Source: Rhizomys pruinosus (Eukaryota > Chordata > Mammalia > Rodentia > Spalacidae). Taken from it: a DNA stretch of 64,000 bases. The stretch is from NCBI GenBank assembly GCA_009823505.1, contig VZQC01006636.1, positions 571,443-635,442 on the forward strand, given 5' to 3'. Both the position numbers and the translations under genes were made by a program. Shown piece after piece: positions 59,181 through 64,000 of the stretch. The notes beneath the pieces are model-generated. The model did no database searches and was not told the DNA's origin. It saw nothing but the letters and a program-made list of their open reading frames with translations. The number at the start of each line of letters is the position of its first letter. Positions within the stretch are counted from its first letter, which is position 1.

Positions 59181-62100
59181 GGTTAGGCAAAATGTCATGA
59201 CAAACTAGTTTTTATTTCTCATTCTTTTGATTTTATATTACTCTAAAATATACAAACACACCCTCCACCCTTGTACCAAAATTATAAAGTCTGAAAATAA
59301 GTAGTAGGTTAATTCTAGAATCCCCTAAGGGATTCACATTCTAAGAGCACAGTTGCTTTTAGATAAAGAGAAATATAACATTAATGTTACTCAGTTTGCC
59401 TTACTTGATCCACAAATGAGGGATAACATTCGTTGTTTGTTTTTCTGGGACTGTATTACCTCACTTAGCATAATCTCTTCTAGTTCCATCCATTTACCTG
59501 CAAAGTTCATGATGTCATCTTTCTTTACCTCTGCATAGAACTCCATTGTGTAGATGTACCACGTTTTCTCTATCCACTCATTGGTTGAGGGGCACTTTGG
59601 TTGGTTCCAGCTCTTCACTATTCTGAAGAGAGCTGCAATAAACATGGCTATGCATGTATCTCTGTGGTAGAATGAGTCTTGTGGGTACCTACCCAAGAGT
59701 GGTATGACAGGGTCAGGTGGTAAGCTCATTTTGAGTATTTTAAGGTTTCTCCACACTGTTTTCCATAGTGGTTGTACGAGTTTACATTCCCACCAGCAGT
59801 GGATGCCTATTCCCTATTCCCCACAACCCCTCCAGCATTTGTTATCATTTGTTTCCTTGATCCTAGCCAGACTTATTGGAGTGAGATGATGTCTTAAAGT
59901 GGTTTTAATTTGCATTCCCTTAATTATTAGCAATGTTGAACACTTTTTAAGGTGTTTCTCAGCCATCTCTAATTCCTCACTTGTGAAGTCTCTGTTCAGC
60001 TCTTTATTCTATCTTTTGATTGAGTCGTTTGTTTTCTTTCTTCTTTATTTTTTGAGTAGTTTATATATTCTGGAAATTAATGCTCTGTCAGATGGATTAT
60101 CAGGTAAGGTTCCCTCCCACTCTGTGGGTTTTCTCTTCACTTCCCTGATTGTTTCTTTCACTGTACAGAAGCTTTTGAGTTTAATGAGGTCCCACTTGTT
60201 AATTGTTGACCTTATTTCCTGTGAAGCTGCTGTCTGACTTAGAAAGTCTCTTCCTATGCTTATGTCTGGTAGGTTGCTGCCAACTTTTTCTTCTATCACC
60301 TTCAGAGTTTTGGGTTTCACATTGAGGTCATTGATCCATTTAGAGTTGATTTTTGTACACAGTGAGAGGTAGGGGTTTAGTTTCATTCTTCTACAAGTGG
60401 TGATCCAATTCTGCCAACATCATTTGCTGAGGATGCTGTCTTTCCTCCATTGTGTCTTCTTGGCCCCCTTGTCAAAAATGAGCTGGCTGAAACTGTATGT
60501 GCTCAAGTTTGGATCTTCAGTTTTTTTCCATTGGTCTGCAGGTCTGTTTTTTGTGCCAGTACCAGGCTGTTTTTTTATGACTAGAGCCCTGTAGTATTGT
60601 TTGAAGTCTGTTATAAATATCCCCCTGTATTGCTTTTTTTGCTCCGGGTTCCTTTGGCAACCTCAGGGTCTTTTGTTTTTCCATATGAAATTAAGGATTT
60701 TTTTCCAAGCCTGTGAAGAAACTCATGGGGATTTTAATTAGGATTGCATTGAATCTATATATTAATTTGGGTAGAATGGACATTTTTACTACATTAATTT
60801 TTCCAATCCATGAGCATGGGAAGTCTTTCCATCTTCTGATGTCTTCTTCAATTTCCTTCTTCAGGGGTTTAATTTTTTGTTGTACAGATTTTTGGTGTCT
60901 TTGGTCAGGTTTGTTCCTAGGTATTTTATTGTTTTTCAGGCTATTGTGAGTGTGAAGGTCTCCTTATATTCTTTTTTCAGTTGCTTGTTGTTGGTGTAAA
61001 GAAAAGCTACTGATTTTTCTAGGTTGATTTTGTATCCTCCTACTTTACTTAAACTCTTAATCATCTCTATGAGTTTTCTGATGTTTTTAGCATCCCTTAG
61101 GCAAACTATCATATTGTCTGCAAAAAGGGATAGCTTGACTTCCTCTTTTCCAATTAGTATTCATTTAATTTCTTTTCCTTGCCTTATTGCCCTAGCCAGT
61201 GTTTCAATCAATATATTGAAGAGGAGTGGCAACAGGAGGCAGCCTTGCCATATTCCTACCTCTAAGGGGAATGCTTCTGACTTTTCATTTAGGATCATGT
61301 TGGCTATAGGTTTCTTACATATTACTTTGATTATATTGAGACATGATCCCTCCAGTCTAATTCCCTCTAGGACTTTAAGCACAAAGGGATGCTGGATTTT
61401 TTGAAGAATTTTAATGCATAAACTGAGATGACCATGTGGTTTTTGTCTTTCAGTCCATTTACGTGTTTTATGATATTTATTGATTTTCATATGTTTAACC
61501 ATCACAGCATCTCTGATATGAATCCAAGTTGGTCATGGTGGATGATCTTTTTGATGTGGGTCTGTATGCAGTTTGCAAGTATTTTGTTGAGAATTTTTGC
61601 ATCTGTGTTCATTAATGAGATGGGTCTATAGTTCTCCTTTTTGGTTGTATCTTTGCCTGGTTTGGGTATTAGAGTGATGCTGGCTTCATAGAAGGAATTT
61701 GGGAGATTTCCTTCTGCTTGTATCCTTCTGAACAGTTTGAGTAATAATGGTTGTAAGTCGTCTTTATATGTTTTGTAGAATTCTGCCATGAAACCATCTG
61801 GGCTTGGCCTTTTTTTAGTTGAGAGGTTTCTTATTACATCTTCAATTTCTTCATATATTATGGTCTGTTGAAGCTGTCAAACTCTTCTTGGTGAAGTTTT
61901 GGTGATCCCCATGATTTCAGATGTTCATCCATTTCTCTTAAGTTTTAAAACTTAGTAGAATATAGGTTTTTGAAGTATTCCCATGTGATTGTCTGGATCT
62001 TTTCATTTTCTGTTGATATATTCCCCCTTTCATCACGAATTCTATTGATTTGGAGTTGCTCTTTCATTCTTTTGGTTAAGTGGGCTAGAGGTCTGCCTAT

Positions 62101-62600
62101 CTTGTTTATTCTTTCAAAGAACAAATTTTTGGATTCATTGATTTTTTGTATTGTGTTCTTTGTTTTTATTTCATTGATTTCTGCTCTGATTTTTGATATT
62201 TCTTCCTGTCTGCTGCATTTAGGGTTCATTTGTTGTCCCTCAAGTGTTTTTAGCTGCAGTGTTATATCAGATTTTGTGCTCTTTCTGTTTTGTTTTGTTT
62301 TTAATTTAGGCATGCAGGGATATAAACTTCACTCTTAGGACTGCTTTTAAAGTATCCCATACATTTTGTTGTGTTGTATTGTCATCGTCATTTAGTTCCA
62401 GGTATGCTTTTATTTCTTTATTACTTCCTTGACCCATTCGTTGTTCAGGTGTGTGTGGTTTAGTCTCCATGTGTCCTTAAAAATAGTAGGGCTTATCCTG
62501 GTATTGATATTGAGCTTTATTGTGCTGTGGTCTTATAGAATATATACAATTATTTCAATATTTTCAGCTGTCAATAATTTTTTATCTAAAGTTGAGGCTT
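59181..62600 (-). mobile_element. Degenerate 5'-truncated L1 with most of ORF2, minus strand
   Basis: Read on the minus strand in order: KTKNTIQKINESKNLFF (62160 region), [20 protein letters not shown] of the reverse transcriptase (61700), DQLGFI, QGCLLLPLLFNIL (61230), a FAD-like catalytic site at 61113-61124 reading FADN in place of FADD, then RPKT-type region KWINDLNVKPKT (60320) and C-terminal KTWYIYTMEFY (59560). Frames are broken at several points. The endonuclease region and ORF1 are missing. It cannot move. Confidence 0.92.
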
Positions 62601-63185
62601 GCTGTCCATTTCCCAGTTCTGCTCTGGGTACTGCCTAAGTCACCATGGGTCTTGTGCATGATGTCACCAGAGACCTGAAAATTTCTGTTTCCTTAAGATC
62701 ATACACCGACCGTGGCTCTTATGATCTTTCCACCCCATATGCTTTGACATTTTTCTGCATATACAAAATGTATCTTGATCATATCTACCTTCGTTCTCCC
62801 TCCAACTCTCCCCAGCACCCTTCCCATCAAACTTCCCTATTCAACTTCATGTCCTCCTTTTATTTTTAATTTAAATTCTTTGAAAAGTGCATACATTATC
62901 GTTGTACCTGAATAAGCATCCTCACTCTTAATTTTACTTTTATGTGTGGACCCTAACTCAGATGGCATTCTTTTCTCCAGATATGTCCTGGAACTCCTGC
63001 TCTAGAGCCAGGCTCACCCAAACTTTTATTCAAAACCATTTCTCAAGCATCTCGTCTATAGAAATTCAGCTTTACCTCAGGTCTCGTGTCTTTCCAATTG
63101 TAAATGTCAGTGCAAAAGATAGTTAATCCTGAGCATAATACTGAATGTGACGAAAGCTGAATTGCAAGGAAATATTCGCTTTTTT
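62601..63185. other. L1-UTR-like and unclassified sequence
   Basis: 62760-62880, reversed, resembles the rodent L1 3' UTR text in 23440-23540. 62890-63180 I do not recognise. No gene. Confidence 0.4.
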
Positions 63186-63411
63186 AATTAATTTATTATT
63201 ATTACTATTTTATATGTATGAGTGTAATATCTGCATGTAGGTTGGTTCACCCGTGTCCTGGAATGGCGTGGATGCCAGAAGAGGGCAACGGATTCCCCTG
63301 GAACTGGAGTTAAAGACGGTTCGTAGCCACCATGTGGGTGCTGGGAATCAAACCTGGGTCCTCTGCAAGAGTAGGAGGTGCTCTTAATGGCTGAGCCATC
63401 TCTCCAGCCCC
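63186..63411 (-). mobile_element. B2 SINE, minus strand
   Basis: Ends ggctgagccatctctccagc. Flanks gaaatattcgctttttt and gaaatattctctttttt form a near-perfect target duplication. Confidence 0.93.
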
Positions 63412-63429
63412 TGAAATATTCTCTTTTTT

Positions 63430-63811
63430 TAGCATTTTTATTTTGTTTATTTTTAAGGAATTCTACAATATAAGAGCACAGTTGTTTTCAGATCACATTG
63501 ACATTGCTCAGTTTGCCATACAATTAGGTAATTGGTGCTAGCATAGACAGATGAGGGATACCATTCAGCATCTTTGTTTTTCTAGGACTGTATTACTTCA
63601 CTCAGCATGATATCTTCTAGCTCCAGCCATTTACCTGCAAAGTTCATGATGTCAACATTCTTTACCACTACATAGAACTCCATTGTGTAGATGTACCACA
63701 TTTTCTCTATCAACTCCTCAGTTGAGGGGCACTTGGGTTGGTTCCAGCTTCTTGCTATTGTGAAGAGAGAAAGAAATATGGCTGTGCATGTATCTCTGCA
63801 GTAAGATGAGT
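63430..63811 (-). mobile_element. L1 3' end (ORF2 C-terminus), minus strand, interrupted
   Basis: Reversed text of the MWYIYTM region (ccattgtgtagatgtaccac) and tgatgtcaacattctttac. Homology stops at gtaagatgag (63811), where a T-run starts. Confidence 0.88.
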
Positions 63812-64000
63812 TTGTTTTTTTTTTTGTTTTTTTTTTAGATCTGCAGCAATTTTACTGAGCTCAAGGCAGTGATTTTATAGTACATTCAAGAAGAAACAGC
63901 AAGGAGAGTTGGCAAACTTTCCAGAACTACTGGACAGGTTACTAATAATTTAATCTTCATACATTAACCAAAGTACATAGTCATGGGTCATGGTTGGCAG
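63812..64000 (-). pseudogene. Probable 3' end of a processed pseudogene, minus strand, cut by the window edge
   Basis: A T-rich run (63812-63837, interrupted by g) is followed by single-copy-looking sequence. On the minus strand this reads as a transcript 3' end with a variant signal (agtaaa in ctcagtaaaattgctgc) about 15 bases before an A-tail. It is inserted in L1. I do not recognise the parent gene, and the coding part, if any, lies beyond 64000. It could also be an unknown SINE. Confidence 0.45.

Noticed and set aside
1..64000. Search for CRISPR-like spaced repeats, phage or bacterial operons, or a novel defence system
   Set aside because: All spaced similarities are segmental duplications or interspersed rodent repeats. 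Nothing prokaryotic is present.

Overview
This is mammalian nuclear DNA from a rodent. It is full of B1 and B2 SINEs, rodent-type L1 3' ends, and LTRs that resemble the rodent MT (MaLR) group. The only genes I can support are a tandem array of class II olfactory receptors (OR), all on the minus strand, nearest by memory to OR family 4 (OR4C/OR4P-like). The B2 copies carry a tail reading ccagttccaggggaat, and I do not recognise the locus as house mouse, so I name no species. There are no bacterial features, CRISPR arrays or operons.

Layout: (1) 1-7690 is an old interrupted minus-strand L1 with nested B2s and L1 3' ends. (2) 7860-8395 is an ancient plus-strand L1 3' end. (3) The OR array follows: OR1 (alpha, 8472-9392, intact), OR2 (beta, 18256-19188, intact), OR3 (gamma, 28109-28262, 3' fragment), OR4 (36634-37563, intact, beta 3' part joined to alpha 5' part), OR5 (beta, 45462-46393, one-base frameshift), OR6 (gamma, 55331-56243, two frameshifts). 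(4) 59.2-62.6 kb is a degenerate minus-strand L1 ORF2. (5) The right edge has a B2, another L1 3' end and what looks like the 3' end of a processed pseudogene.

The array is a segmental duplication. Alpha-spacer-beta-spacer-gamma occurs twice, about 27.2-28.2 kb apart. Spacer A (9.4-14.1 kb) recurs almost unchanged at 37.6-42.3 kb, and spacer B (19.2-28.1 kb) at 46.4-55.3 kb. Between the copies lies block C (28.26-36.63 kb), a shuffled third copy of the A spacer. The C/A' join falls inside OR4, which is therefore a natural alpha/beta recombinant that kept its reading frame.

Each complete unit keeps a likely gene structure: a short noncoding first exon 1.6-2.1 kb upstream with a conserved splice donor, and a splice acceptor 22-33 bases before the ATG. 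In beta and gamma units an Olf1/Ebf-like site lies at the upstream edge of that exon; in alpha units it is degraded. I found no previously undescribed molecular system. The most notable signals are the recombinant receptor, one LTR site seen in three states (empty, solo LTR, full element) within one array, and long perfect inverted repeats sitting on rearrangement and insertion breakpoints.
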